A DNA stretch of 64,000 nucleotides, taken from positions 2,067,429-2,131,428 of the forward strand of contig WMCF01000066.1 in assembly GCA_009792885.1 (NCBI GenBank), given 5' to 3'. This stretch comes from Eremophila alpestris peregrina (taxonomy: Eukaryota; Chordata; Aves; Passeriformes; Alaudidae). The translations under genes were made by a program, and so were the position numbers. The notes below the pieces were generated by a model. That model was given only the letters and a program-made list of their open reading frames with translations, was not told where the DNA came from and did not search any database. Below are positions 31,046-43,900 of this stretch, one piece after another (the first letter of the stretch is position 1; the number at the start of each line of letters is the position of its first letter).

Positions 31046-34000
31046 GTTAGGAAAAAGCATTTCCATCAGGGATTCAGCAAAGGATGCTGCTGGATCCTGC
31101 TCCAGCTCTTGCAGGTGATTGTTGAGAGCAGAGAAGGGTGTTAGCAGTTCAACAAAGCTGTTAAATATGTGCAGGGGGGGCTGGCACACAGGCTGAGTCT
31201 GTAAAAACACAGATCAGTCCCCAGGTGCTACCCAGGGACAGGGAAAACTGGTTTTTTTGAGTCTTTTGCAAATGTCTCAGCCAACAAGATGGGACCATCT
31301 GGGACTTGCTGGTCTAGGGGCAGGAGGAAACCAGAATTGCTGCTGAAGCCCCTAAGAAGAGGTTTCTTTGCACTGTTGTGCCCAGTGGTGTTCCCTGATG
31401 TGTTCCCTGCACAGCCCAGGCTCTGGCTGCTCCCCAAAGCCCACAGAATCCTGATTCATTTGACTTGCTGTGATCAGCCCTGTGCATGATGGGGTTGACC
31501 ACTGGTATGTGTGGCAATGGCAGAATTTAATGAAACCCTTCCCTGGGGAAAAGGGTCGATTGCTTTTGGCTGCAAAATTTGCAAAATTTTCATTCTTCTT
31601 TTTCCAAGATGTCTCCTTGGAAAACACCTCAGCATTTTTATTCAAAAGGAAAACAAGCCCATGCTTTTGATTGTGCAAGTTAAAAAAAGAAAAAAATCAA
31701 TCATTCATATCTTTGAAAGCAGGATAATTTTAACCAAACACGGGGAACAGAATTTGAACAGGATCCATGGCTATTGGAAGGGCTTTAGAGGCTTTGGAAG
31801 AGTCTGCTGACAAGGGAGCATTAGCCTGTTGACACCTTTCAGATGCAATGAGCTGAACTTCCTGCTGCAGCACCAAAACCCACTGGGGAGGATGGCAGGC
31901 AAGTTTTTTTCTGGGATCTGGGGTGCTTCTCCCTTATCTTTCTCAAAAAATAAAGGTTGGAAAGAAGAAATGGCAGGAAAAGAAAGCATAAAAGATAAAA
32001 TAATCAAGAAACCCACTGATTTCTACAATTTAATATCCTTCTTTGAGTGGGAGCTGCTTTAATAATATGCACAAGGAGTGAATAATGCTTTCAAATATTC
32101 CCAGACAGTGAATAATATGTAATAATATTCCTGGAGTATTTATTTGACTAATTTCCCCCAATGTTTTTGAACTGAGATCTAACAACCCTGGCTCTTAAAA
32201 GGGAGATCTGACTTCCTTGGAAGTGTGGATCAGGCCCCAAACACCAAATGAACCCATGTTCAAACATCACCAAAGGGTCAGCTGATGGACATCCAGTGAG
32301 TTGTTGGGTCACTTTTCCCTGCTGATGCACAAATAAATTACCTGCCAATAAATGGAACCAGAAGTGGTGTGGCCAGGTGTTCCATGGGGGCCCTGAGGGA
32401 GTTGTGGTGAAGAAAGGGGAAAATGGGGGGGGAAGGGGAAAAAAAAAACTAATAAAAAATAAAATATTCACATCCCCAGCTCGTTTGCTGCTGGGTGCCT
32501 GCAGCAGCTGTGCCCCTGTCACAGAGCAGGCTGCAATGGCCCAGCTGGGAGCACGTGCCAAAAGCAGGATATGGGAAAAGACTGGTTTTAAACACAGATG
32601 GATGAAACCTTCATTCCCTTTTAAATTACATTTTAATGCACTGGATACTCTGGAGGTGTTGGTGGGGCTGGCTGGGCCTGAGGAGGTTTGGGGTGAGTGT
32701 CCCCAGGGAATCTGATAAACCCAACCCTTTGTGACGTGGGTTGATCTCTGTCCCCCCAGCCCAGCCTTCCCCACCCTGCTGTCATTTCCAAACCCCATCC
32801 TCGTGGTCTGCAGCACCTCTGGGTCAGCTCCACCCCAATTCCAGAGCCCAGAACTCACAGGAGCAGCTCCCAGCCTTTGTCCCATGCTCAGCTCCTGTCT
32901 CCCACTGGAGAAGCACATCTTGAAAGGCCTGGCTTGCTCCCCTTCCAAAACACCTCTTGGAGCTTTTGGAGTCCTCAGCAGAGTTTCTAATTATCCGTTA
33001 ATTAAGAGATTTGGTTACTTTGGCAGCGTAAATCAGGATTAAATCCTGGCATTGCTGGTTCCTCCCCTCTCAGGACAGCCCTTGCACCCTGCTGGGGCAG
33101 CACCAGACCCAAACAGTGACACCCAGAGCCAGGGGCCACCCTGGGAATAAAAAGAACAAATGTGTCCTGCCTGAGGCAGACAGACAGACAGACAGATCTG
33201 AGCTCTGTGAGTGGAAAGGGGTTTTGGCACATCCACAGCCTGAGCATTCTTGGGGATTTTGGTGAGTGGTTTGTGTGGGAAGGGATGAGAAGGGGTTCTT
33301 TGAGTGCCTCTGATGGTGGGAGCTGGCAGAGGGATGTGGAGGGTGGGTCAGGCTCCTCACCCTGTGTGAGAGGGGATGGTCTGAGCACTCCACAGAAAGT
33401 GCAGATTTACAGATAAAGGAGGGAACTGAAAGAAACCTTTCAGTTTGTTTTGTTTTTCCATCTGGAAAGAAAAGGGAACATTCCCATGGACCATATTTAA
33501 ATTTTTTTTTGTTGCTTTTTTTCTTGTGACTGAGCTGAGCTGAACCAAATCACTTCAGCCCCCTCGAACACAGGATTTTCTCACTTTTTGGTAAACTGCA
33601 GTTACCATGGAGAGGGCTGAGGCAAGCCAAATGCAAAACATTGGAAACTACACCCAAGCTCACCGCAGCCATATCAAACAGTTAATTAGAAAGGTTGTCC
33701 ATGTGTTTCCCATTCCCTGGAATGGTTTGAATCAATGGCCCTGTGATTTATCACCTGTTTTCGTTATGAACTGCTCAGCTCTGCTCTTGTGCATGTGTTG
33801 GGAAGGGGATTTGTGCTGTGCAGTGAAAGAAGGAAGGGAGATATTAAGGACTTTAAAAACAACCCCAACACAATCATCAAATAACCACTTCTGCCCTTTC
33901 CCCCAGAATAAATCTCCCACTGGAATGATAAGCTTTGGATCTTGATGGGATTTTGAGCCTTTGGCAAGAGGGAAAAAGGAGAGAGAGCTTTTGTCTTGCT

Positions 34001-36244
34001 TTGAATCTGGAGAGTGAGAGATCAGAGAGTGCTGGGCCACTCCTGGGGCTGCCTTCTGCTGTGCTCAGATGGAAATTCAGAGTGTGCTTCCCTGGGGCTC
34101 TTTCCTTTCCCACTGCACTGGGCAGAGAGGCAGGAAAGGGGCTGGAGGGAGGAGAGAGGGAGAGGAAGAAGAAATCCAAAGTTCCCACAAGTTCTCTCGA
34201 TGTTTGACGTCTCCCCGCTAAGCAGGAAGACATTGATGGTGGCAGAGCTGCTCCAGTGACATGGCTTATGGCTGGAGAGTCACTTGGAGGAGGTCCTGGA
34301 AGGACGCAAAGTCCATCCATCCATCCATCCATCCATCCTCCATCCATCCATTCATCCATCTGTCCATCCATCATCCATCCATCCATCCATCCATGTGTCC
34401 ATCCATGTGGATCTCCTCCATCCTGTCCATGTCTGTGACTCCTCCTTCCCTCTGAGCCATCTCCTGCCCACTGAGGGTTGGGGTTGTCCCTCTGCTGCCC
34501 AGGTGTCTCATCACCACCATGGACAGTGGGGGACCAGCTTAACAAGCTGATGGAAAAACACCTGGAAAGTCTCACCCCTGGGCTGTGTCCTCCCAACCTG
34601 TGCTGGGACAACAGCCCTGCCATATCCCTGCTCCCCCTTCACAGAGGAAAAACACCTCAGTCTTCAAAGCAGGGCTGGTTCCTCCTCCCTCCCCCTGGGA
34701 CAGCCTGAGCATCCCTCTGTGCCTCAGCCCTTCCCAAAGCAAGCTGAGCTGGTTTTATCTCTGCAGGCTCCTGAGCTGTCAAGCAGAGCTGTTGCTGTGG
34801 CTGCCCAAGCTGGGATCTCCAAGGATGAACGTGGCATTATCCAGGTGAGGCATTCCCTCCAGGGAATCCCCTGGCTGGGATGGGTGGGGCTGGCTGGAAA
34901 TCCTGCACGTTTCTCTAACCCATCCCCAAAAGCAGCTGCTGGCCTGGAAGGTGGCTGCATCTCTCCATGAGCCACATTCCACCTTCCCTGCCAAGAGCAG
35001 GGAAAAGAGGGAACAAAAGCTGCTTTCCTGTTGTTAAGAGATGATTGGAAAACCTCACAGCTCCCCTGAGCTAAGTGTGAGAGATACCAACCCCTCTGAG
35101 ACCTAAAAAGGGGTTATTTTGGGTTTTGGGGGGCTTGGGAGTTAGGGTCAGACCTAAGAGAGCTGGAAAGGTAGATTTGCACAGGATCCTAGAGCAGAGA
35201 AAATCTCTATTCAAGGGGGAGCTGAAGCATGGAAGTAGAGTCAAATCCCTGTCTGGGGGTGTTTGCCCCATCCCCTCAGATCGTGCAGAGGTCTGGAGAT
35301 GATCTCCTTCTAAAAAGGTCAGATTTGTGCCTCAGTGTCCCCTCTTGCTGCAAAGGAAAGAGATGGTGCCAGGGAACACAGGGCACTGCCCTGGGAAGGG
35401 GGGGAGCAGTGACCTCCCAGGAAACAGCTGGGAGAGCTGGGGAGGCTGTTGTGTCCTTACTGGCACATTGCTGTTTTTATTGCAGGGAAGGAAACTGGCC
35501 TCAAGCAGCAGCAGAAAAGAGACATTTCCTAGGAATTTCCAAAAGCTTTTCCACCCTGGGCAAAAATGGAAACAGTGAACGTGAGCCCTGAGTTTGCTGC
35601 ACTACCCAAAGCCATGAGACCCCACTGTAACAGTCCTGGCATCCTGCAGGGAGCAGGGTACAGTCCTGCTGCATTTCATTAAGGCTGATGCACTTCTCAA
35701 CACCCTCTCCCAGATTTGTTGGAGCTGCTCCTTGGGAAGATCCTGGATTTCACTTCAGCCTCGCAGCACTGACCCTGTGAAACCACAAAGAAACCACCAA
35801 CACCTCGTTCTGGGGCTGTGGGTTGCTCGTCCCAGCCTCGGGCTGTCAGCAGGAGCAAATTCCACTCTCAGCTCTGGGTCCTGGTGATGAAAATGGACCT
35901 GTTTTATACACTGGAGCTGCTGGTGGGAAGTTTCCCAGGAAAGCTGAGTGAAGAGCAGGTGGTTTCACCAGGAAAAACGAAGAGGAGCTCTGCTGAAGGG
36001 CCTGAAACCTCCCAGCAGGAGGGGAGAAAATGGCAGAGGTGTTTGCAAGGCAAGAGGGAGCGAGGCTTGCAAAGAGGAATGACCTCTGCAAAGTGCAGCT
36101 TGGAAAGGAGGATCACAGCTACAGATGTGTGAGGGATGGATCCAAGATTATCCAGCTGGGATCCAGCTCAAAAGGGCGGCTTTTCATCAGTGCAACACAC
36201 TCCCTTCCATGGCAGCCCCTCTTCCAGCACTGCTCCCATAGATA
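31046..36244. other. Intergenic, no gene seen
   Basis: Unique-looking sequence with a (CAGA)n run at 33178-33196 and a CATC repeat at 34312-34410. The longest ORFs (minus strand 32148-32948 and 33877-34623) have no domain, and the second runs through the CATC repeat. Confidence 0.6.
34312..34410. repeat. (CATC)n microsatellite
   Basis: CCAT/CATC units over about 100 bp with scattered interruptions (CCTCC, TTCATC, TGTCC). Confidence 0.92.
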
Positions 36245-36338
36245 AGGTGTCCCTGCCCATGGCAGAGGGCTGCACTGGATGATCTTAAAGGTCCCTTCCA
36301 ACCCACACCCTTCTGTGATTCCATCATTCTATGATTAA
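36245..36338 (+). mobile_element. CR1 3' end with terminal repeats
   Basis: AAGGTGTCCCTGCCCATGGC, GGATGATCTTAAAGGTCCC, TTCCAACCCACACCCTTCTG, then TGATTCCATCATTCTATGATT. This is the sense 3' end including the ATTCTATG-type terminal repeats. Confidence 0.85.
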
Positions 36339-37311
36339 ACCCCATCCTTCCTAACTTCTTTTAATCCAAATCCAGAGTCAAGTCACTGGTGGGTTGGTTT
36401 TATTTTGAAAATAAGGCATTTAGGGGAATTTTTCCCCAGTTTGGGGGCTGAAGTTTTGCATGGGGTTGCATGAACTTCCTTCAGTCCTACCTATTTCAGT
36501 GAGCAGGTCTCTGGATCAAAATCAGAGCTGCCAAAACGAGAAGCCTGCACACATCCCAGAGGCTCACAGCTGGCAACAGGGTGTTTGTCACCCTGCAACC
36601 TGCGGGAATTAATGGATATGGAGGAGCAGAGCCAAGATTTGCTTTGCAGGCACACAAAAGCCTCATACAATGGAAAAATAAAAAATCCAACTGCTAAAAA
36701 CCATGAAGAGCTAAAGCTGCTTGATCTGCAGGTCCCCCTGTGCTGGTGGAACACAGGAAGGCCCTGCAGGTGGGAGTGATGGCAGCAGGTGTTGCTGGAC
36801 TTGAACCTCATGATCTCAGCCTTTGCAACAGCTTCAATTAAGGACAAACACCCAGGTAAGCACAAAGCACATCCCTGCCCTGGGCTGGGGTAGGAGGCAC
36901 CTCTCTGTGTTGGAGTCAGGGTTATGCTTCCTTCTCATCCGTCAGGAAGATGCTGTGAGGTTTTGTGTTTTATTATGTTTAATGGGTTATTATTTTTTTT
37001 TTCCTTGCTGGCTGTTTGTTTGAGAAATTTCTCCCAGGGGAGCCTTTTTTTGATGGCTTGGTTGCCAGACAGAATGACATCAGACAGACGCTCGGAGCAA
37101 TGATGAAAAGGCAGAGCCTTATTTCTTAATAACAGCCTCTGGCAGAAAACAGAGTGGAGCTGAACACACTGGAGAGCAACAGGCCCTGACAGGGCACAGG
37201 GCAGGGGAGGGAGGAGGAGGAGGCTGCTCTGCCCAGCTTGGGCACCAACAACTCCACATTAGCCAGGGGTGTCAGCATGGAGTGATGGGGAATGGGTTTT
37301 GCCAAAGAATG

Positions 37312-37546
37312 GGGTTAGATGGGATATTGGGAAGGAATTTTTGGCTGTGAGGGTGGGGAGACCCTGGCACAGGGTGCCCAGAGCAGCTGTGGGTGCCCCT
37401 GGATCCCTGGAAGTGTTCAAGGCCAGGCTGGACAGGGCTTGGAGCAGCCTGGGAGAGTGGAAGGTGCCCCTGCCCATGGGCTGGGTGAGTTAAAGGTGCC
37501 TTTCAACCCAAACCATCCAGGGATTCCCTAATTCTGTGATTCTGTC
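37312..37546 (+). mobile_element. CR1 3' fragment
   Basis: Sense CR1: GGGATATTGGGAAGGAATTT, CACAGGGTGCCCAGAGCAGC, AAGTGTTCAAGGCCAGGCTG, TTTCAACCCAAACCATCC, ATTCTGTGATTCTGT. Confidence 0.92.
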
Positions 37547-38907
37547 TTTCTTCAAAGAAGAGGAAAAGGAGCAGCAGAGGATGCTGATGTCCTTGCCCTA
37601 TTCTAATTATCCCATACCATTTTCCACAGCAGCTGTGCAAGACTCATTTGTCCTGCTTTAGCTGAGATTTTCTATTTAGTTCTTGGGCTCCATTGTGGTG
37701 CTGTTACTGACTTCTCCCTAAAAAAACCAGTGCCAGTTTAAGAAGGTCTGAGCCCTTCTTTGTAACAGAGAAATCCTGAGCCTTGAGCATCTCTCAGCCT
37801 CTTCCCTTCCCCCTCCCTGGTAGACAGAGGTCCAGCCAAGATGTCCTTGCTGAAGGAGCACAGGACCTTTCCTCCTCAGCTCACCAGCATCCTGCCCCTC
37901 TCTCAGCAAAGCCAAGGTTTGCTGCTGTTCCCAGAGCAGAGTGAGTGTAATGAAGTAAATAACACAAGCCTTTACTGGCCTGTCTAATTTGAATAATTTC
38001 TTTCTCTGCAGCTCCTTCCCCAGGGTGTGTATCCAAGAAGAGCAGGTCTCTGAGCTTGGGGTGTTTCACAGCTCCTGAATCAGTGTTTTCACAGCAATTC
38101 TGCTGATTTCTGCTGTTCCCTTCCTCATCTCAGCATCTAAAAGCAAGAGGTTAATGAGATGGTCAGATACTCGCTTTTGGAAGTGGGCAGAAGACCAAGA
38201 AATAAGTGATCAAAAGTTCACAGTTGCCTCAATACCCGATTACAGACCCATTGCAAAAATCCAACAGTTCCCTATCAGAGCCCCTAAAAAATCTGAAACT
38301 AAACTAAAAGCCATCTAAAACTGCAGTTACATCTGGCTTTCAGTTTCTTCTCCCTGCCTTCTCTTTTTAAGTTGCTCATAAATTCTTTGGATACAATTCC
38401 TTTTGGGCTAAAGTTTTCTAAGTTTGGCCATCCCTCAAAAGTATGTTAAAAAATAAATAGAAAACTTGAGAAAACGGGTTTGGCAGTTGACAGAAAGTAG
38501 TTGTGCAAAAATCCTGTCCTGCCTTCACTTTCCCCAGACCAGAGCCTCCCACCCCAGCCAGCCAGACTGCACCAGTGTGCAAACTGGAATTTGGCTGGTG
38601 AGGCCATGAGACCCTTGGAGGGGCTGGGTGGAAGAGGACTCAGAGCTCCTTCATCCCAACCCCTTCCTCCTGGCACTTTTGCAAAGAAACAAGGCCAGAT
38701 TATTTTCTTTACAGCTCCTTTGCCCCAGTTGTTCCCTGCTCCACACCACCGTGGGGTGCATCACTGAGGCAGGCAGGGTTTGCAGGGATCTTTGACAATT
38801 CTGGGATGGCATCAGCGAGGAAAAACCTCACCTTGGACTGGTCACACCTAGTCCCTGGTCACACACAGTCCCCAAACCCCTCTTATTACCCAGCTAATAT
38901 CCTGTTT

Positions 38908-39032
38908 CCTGAAGTGTTCAAGGCCAGGTTGGAGCTACCTGGTCTAAGGAAAGGTGTCAGTGCCCTTGGTAGGAATGGGATCAGTGCTGAGGTTCCTTCC
39001 AACCCAAACCATTCTGGGCTTCTCTGCTTCTT
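38908..39032 (+). mobile_element. CR1 3' fragment
   Basis: Sense CR1: GAAGTGTTCAAGGCCAGGTT, CTGGTCTAAGGAAAGGTGTC, CCTTCCAACCCAAACCATTC. It lacks clear terminal repeats. Confidence 0.82.
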
Positions 39033-42000
39033 TGGGAACATGCAAAACGTGGCACGGAAAATGCCAAACCCCAGTGTCCTCTACACCCTGGATGGATTTG
39101 TGCCCTCTACAAATGCTGGGTGGATTTGTGCCCTCACCATTCTAAAAAGTGGCTGAGGTGGTTTAAGGAAAATACAAAGCTCATGTGAGTACCAACCAAC
39201 AGCCTGGCTATTCCAGAGGGTTCTCCCTCCTCTCTGTTCCCTTGCCACATTCCTACAAGCAGATTTTGTGGGAGACTCCTCAAAAACCACCACTAAATAA
39301 GGCTGGAAAAGAACATTTCCCTTCTCCTCTCTATTATTTAAAGCACTGAATTATCCAGGAGCTGTAAGCAGCAGCAATGCAGCGCTGGGAAGATCAAAGC
39401 AGGGATTTCCTGGGGTGGGAATGCTCCCCTCACCCAGGAGCTGGGAACTGGCCTGGGGAACAGAGAGCTGGTTGTCAGCTCCACACAGGAGATCATTTTC
39501 CATTCATTCTCCACGGGCATTGTGTGGATCACAATGGCCATGCCCAGCCTGGGGCAGGGCGGTGGTGCCACGCACCGGTGGGTGACAAACAAGGGACACA
39601 GTGTGGCCCTTCCTGGGCCAGGGAGGAAGGGGATGCCTTAATTCAGACACACACAGAGGGGTTTGTTGGAATTGGGTGTTTCCTGCTTTTATTTGTGTTG
39701 GTTCTTTCCTCCAGGCTGAATTCCCACTTTTCTGCCAGTCTGAAGAGCATGGACACCCTGGTGTAACCTGCAACACACAAACACAGGGTTTGAATAAGTA
39801 AATCCACCAAAACTCAGTCCTTGGGGATTTATTAGATCAAATTTCTCTTCCAGTTTTTTGAAGTACGCCTGTAGGATCCAAGACCATCTAAATCATGGTT
39901 TTTCCAACTGCAGGCAAGTTTGGGAAGGGTCATCAGATAATCTGCATAATTTAAATGACTTTGCCTCATCTGCAAATGCCTTGAAGGAACTTAAAAATTG
40001 TGGGTTTGGAGATGGAGAAGTAAATGTTTTAACCCCTCAGGCGTGCTCTTGGAGCTGGGATCCTGCATCCACACCCAGAGCTATACTGGCAGTGAAATTA
40101 AAGTCCTTAATACAGCATTTGCCTTCCTTGTCCCCTTGCAAAGCCCTCCTCTTAAATACAAACCCAACTTTACTGCCCATGAGCACATGGAGATTGGCTT
40201 GTCCCTGTGATGTTCATAAATGGAACAAAACCCCCAAACAACTAAAGGAGAAAAAACCCAACCAGAGCCCAATTCCAACACCTGGCATCGCTTTCCCTCC
40301 TGCCAAAAATTGTCAGTCTCCAGCTGGGATGGCAGCTCACACTGTCCTCCAGCTCCTGCCTTGAGAGAATGGAGTCATGGGCCAAATTATCTGGAAGAAT
40401 CCCCAAACCAGACCTTGCACCTCCCACCTGGCTGAGCTGGGTCAGTACATGGATCCTCCTAAAATTCCTGATTCCTGGAGCTGGCTGGCCCAGGAGTCAG
40501 GCTCTGAACAACTGCAATTTTTGCTGTCCAAGTGCCCTTCCTGCATTACCCACCTCGTTCACTGATAAGGGAAGGAAGTGGGGAATGGTTTCCCTGCCAG
40601 AGCCACAGCTCCAGATGAAGGATGCATGATGCATTTCCCTAAACTTCAATTTGACCCTTTTTTCCTCTTGCCAGAACAAGCAAACAAACAAACATCTGAG
40701 ACCTGATTGTGGCTTTGGGGGACTGGAGGTCACGGGGGCAATGCTGATTTTCCAAGGCATCTGCAGGATCACTTTCCAGGGCTGGAGAAGGGCTGGCTCT
40801 GGTGGAGGAACACTCCTGACCCAGGTACACAGCTGCCCTTGCCCTGGGGACACACAACAATGGCCTGGGAAGCAGCTGAAAGGTTTTGATCACAGTTTAA
40901 GTCAGGAATCAGCAACATTCCTTCCCCTGGAGGTTACTGTGGCATGGATTAAAGCAGGACTAAAGTTCAAGCAAAACGTGAGCCAGCATTGCACAATGCT
41001 GGCAAAAGGTCCCTTCATGAATGCTTTGAGATTGTGGGGAAGAAGAAATTTAACCCATTTTCCTGCTTTTTCCCTACTGCTTTGCCACCCAGCTGATCTC
41101 CATGAGGATCTGCTGAGCTTTCTGATGGCAGCCCTGTGGTTTGGCAGCCCAGAGGGGTGAGGTGAGGGAGGGTTTGCTTTCTCTCACCTGCCCTGGGGAC
41201 ACAGCTCAGGGAAAACAAGGCAAGAGGCTGCTCCCCACAACTCCTCTGTTGAACCACTTGGGATAGTGGTTTCACTTTAGGACCCTGGATTCAGGAACAA
41301 AACAAAGGGGGTAGTTTCCAAAACAATACAGCACAGAAACAGGGTCCAGATCTCTTTCCAAACAACTCTCCACACTTACCTGTACCTTCCAAACGTCCCA
41401 GGAGTGCTTGGCCCTGCATCCCTGTCCTGGATTTGTTCCATCCCTCCCTCCATCAGAGACATGTTATCAATTTCCCGAAATAAATCCAGCTCCAGCTCCA
41501 TCCTGCTGTTCCTAAGGGGTGTTTGGGTTTCAGCTCTCACAGATCACTGCCTGCAGCTCCTTACAGGGTCCATGCTCTGTGAGCTTCAGGTTCCTGCTGG
41601 GGCACTCAGTCCTGAGAAAAGGCTCCCAGATCCGAGCAGGGAGTGTGTTCCAGGTGCTTTAGGGGAAGAAGGATCAGTGCATCCCACACCTCTGCATGCA
41701 TGGGCACAAGGAGGGGCCAGGGATGAGGGCTCAGGTCTCAGCTGTCTCCCTGCTGCTGGAATCTGGGAGCTGCTGACTCCACAAGGGATGTGCTCAGCCT
41801 GGCACCAGGGCTGGAGGCAGCCCGTGGTTTTCACTGGGTGTGTGACCCAGGCTGTGACAGCTGTCCCCCGCCACATTCCCCTGCAGCATCACAGTGGCCT
41901 GGAGCTGAAGCATTTCCATGGAAGAGCAGGGCTTTCCACCCCGTGGAGAAACCATCCCTGGCAGAGCAGGCAACGAGGAATCCTGCATAGCTGGAATCCA

Positions 42001-43900
42001 GAAACTCTGTCTCTCCCTGCAGAGCCTCTAACACACCAGACCACGGGCTTGTGCCTGCTTTCACCACGGCCAGATGAAATCTAGGAGATGGACTGGGAAA
42101 AATATGGCCTTGGAAAGTGGAGACAGGGCTTTGATGTGCAACCACCACCCCTCTCCTCTTTGTTACTCCTTCTCCCTCACGCCAAGCTGCTCTAATAGAT
42201 GCTTTCCCTCTGCCCCGTGATTCAGGGGTCCCTGTGCAGATGAATTCATCACTCAGATAACTCTCCAGCAGCCACGAGGCAGAGAAGGCCAAGGAAAACA
42301 CACATCCATCAGCAGCTCCGTGGTGAAGCTCTCCCCCTCCTTGAGGGATGCACCTTGGGAATTCGATTGCGAAGTGATGGCTGCAGTGAGGAGAGGTGGG
42401 AGGGAATCCAGGACCCCCCAAACCCCACAGAGGCTGCTGCCAGTGTCCCTGATTCACTGGAGAGGAGCACAGCCCACGCCTAAGCTGGGCCCAGCCTTTG
42501 CCAAACTGCTCTGCAAAGGTCTGAGGGGAAGGTGTTGGTGCTGCACGTGCTGGTGGCTGCATCAGGGAGGCAGCAGGGACAACACAGATGCCACCAGCTC
42601 ATAGCCACTGACCTCCCTGAGCTGCAGAAAACCAAAAATGGCATCCTGGTGGTTTGAAATTTCCCCCCAAAATGAAGAGTTTAAAAAAAAAAAAAAGGGA
42701 AAGCAAGACAAATTCCCATGGAGGCACAGCTTCAGCACATCTTCCATCTTGCCTTCCCACAGAGCCCCTGGCTGATCTCCAGCCCCCAGCTGGGCAGCAG
42801 CACAGATTTCCCAACACAACAAACTGTGTGTGACACAGGGAGCTGCCTCCTGAGCAGAGGGACCCTGGGCAGGACCCTGCCCCCCTCACCCAGCCCAGAA
42901 CCTCAGGAATTTGTGGCCTGCTGGGCCAAGTGAGATAAAAGATGTGCCACCCCCATCCAGGACTGGGGGGATGCTGGGACTGCAGGGATGGGAGGTTTTT
43001 GGCTGAACTGGGAGAATGAGTCAGGCTGGGGGATCACAGCCAGCCCTGGGGCACACTGGGGTGGGAGGCACTGGGCTGCCCATCAGCAGAGGGAGAATGG
43101 GCCTGGCCACCACAAGCACACACGTGTCTCATGGAGCCTGACCATTCCTCCTGGCTGCTCTCATCAGCAATACCTTTCATCCTGATGAATCCATTCTTTC
43201 CACAGGCTGTGAGCACATGCCATGCCTCAAGGAGGACTCCTCCACCTCCCAGCTCATCCCAGTGAAGCTCCTCATGGTCCTGCTCTGCCCAGGGCAGGGC
43301 TGGTCCTGCTCCTGACACAAGGGTGACCCGTGCCATGCTGATCCTACAGGGTGAATCCTGCAGGAACACAGCTTGGACACCTCTGTGGGGTGTGGTGGGA
43401 GCTGCCCTGGGCTCTGAGGAGGAGGCCAAAGTCAGCATGAGAGGAGCTCAGGCACTGAGAGCAAGGATGGGATCAGGATGGGTCTGAAAACCTGACACAT
43501 TTGCCTGGGGTTGTCAAGGAAAATAAATTTATGTGCTGTCAGGGTGGTGGCAAAGAAGAGTGAGGGAAACAAGAAGAGGGTGTAGCAGGTTCTCTCGATG
43601 CTTTTCTCCCTTCAATCACACCCTTGGATGGAAGAGTAGAAATTTGGAGTGAAGTCAGGATCAAAGCCTTAGGAAGTTGTTGGCACTGACACAGTGCAAG
43701 AACTAGATGTAGAACACAACGTTTTCCTGTCATCCCAGTCCATTTTCCATGCATCTGCTGGGAGCCCTGACTCTTCCCTCCCACCAGCTCCGTGAGATAC
43801 AAGTGCTGTGCTTTTAAGTGCTGATCTAAGGGAAAGCTGAGAGCTGGATGCTGCTGCCCCTGCATGTGATGGATCACCATGAACAGCCTCTCCTCCATGA

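Larger units (their letters stand above)
36339..43900. other. Intergenic, no gene seen
   Basis: Unique-looking sequence with two sense CR1 fragments. A + strand ORF at 41404-42084 (226 codons) shows no domain, signal or splice context and is not called. Confidence 0.55.

Noticed and set aside
32148..32948. A 266-codon minus-strand ORF
   Set aside because: Low-complexity Phe/Pro stretch from a homopolymer, no domain, no promoter or splice context.
33877..34623. A 248-codon minus-strand ORF rich in Trp-Met-Asp-Gly
   Set aside because: The repeat region is the CATC microsatellite read in frame.
41404..42084. A 226-codon plus-strand ORF
   Set aside because: No family resemblance, signal, codon structure or transcript signals; expected by chance in 51 kb of GC-balanced DNA.
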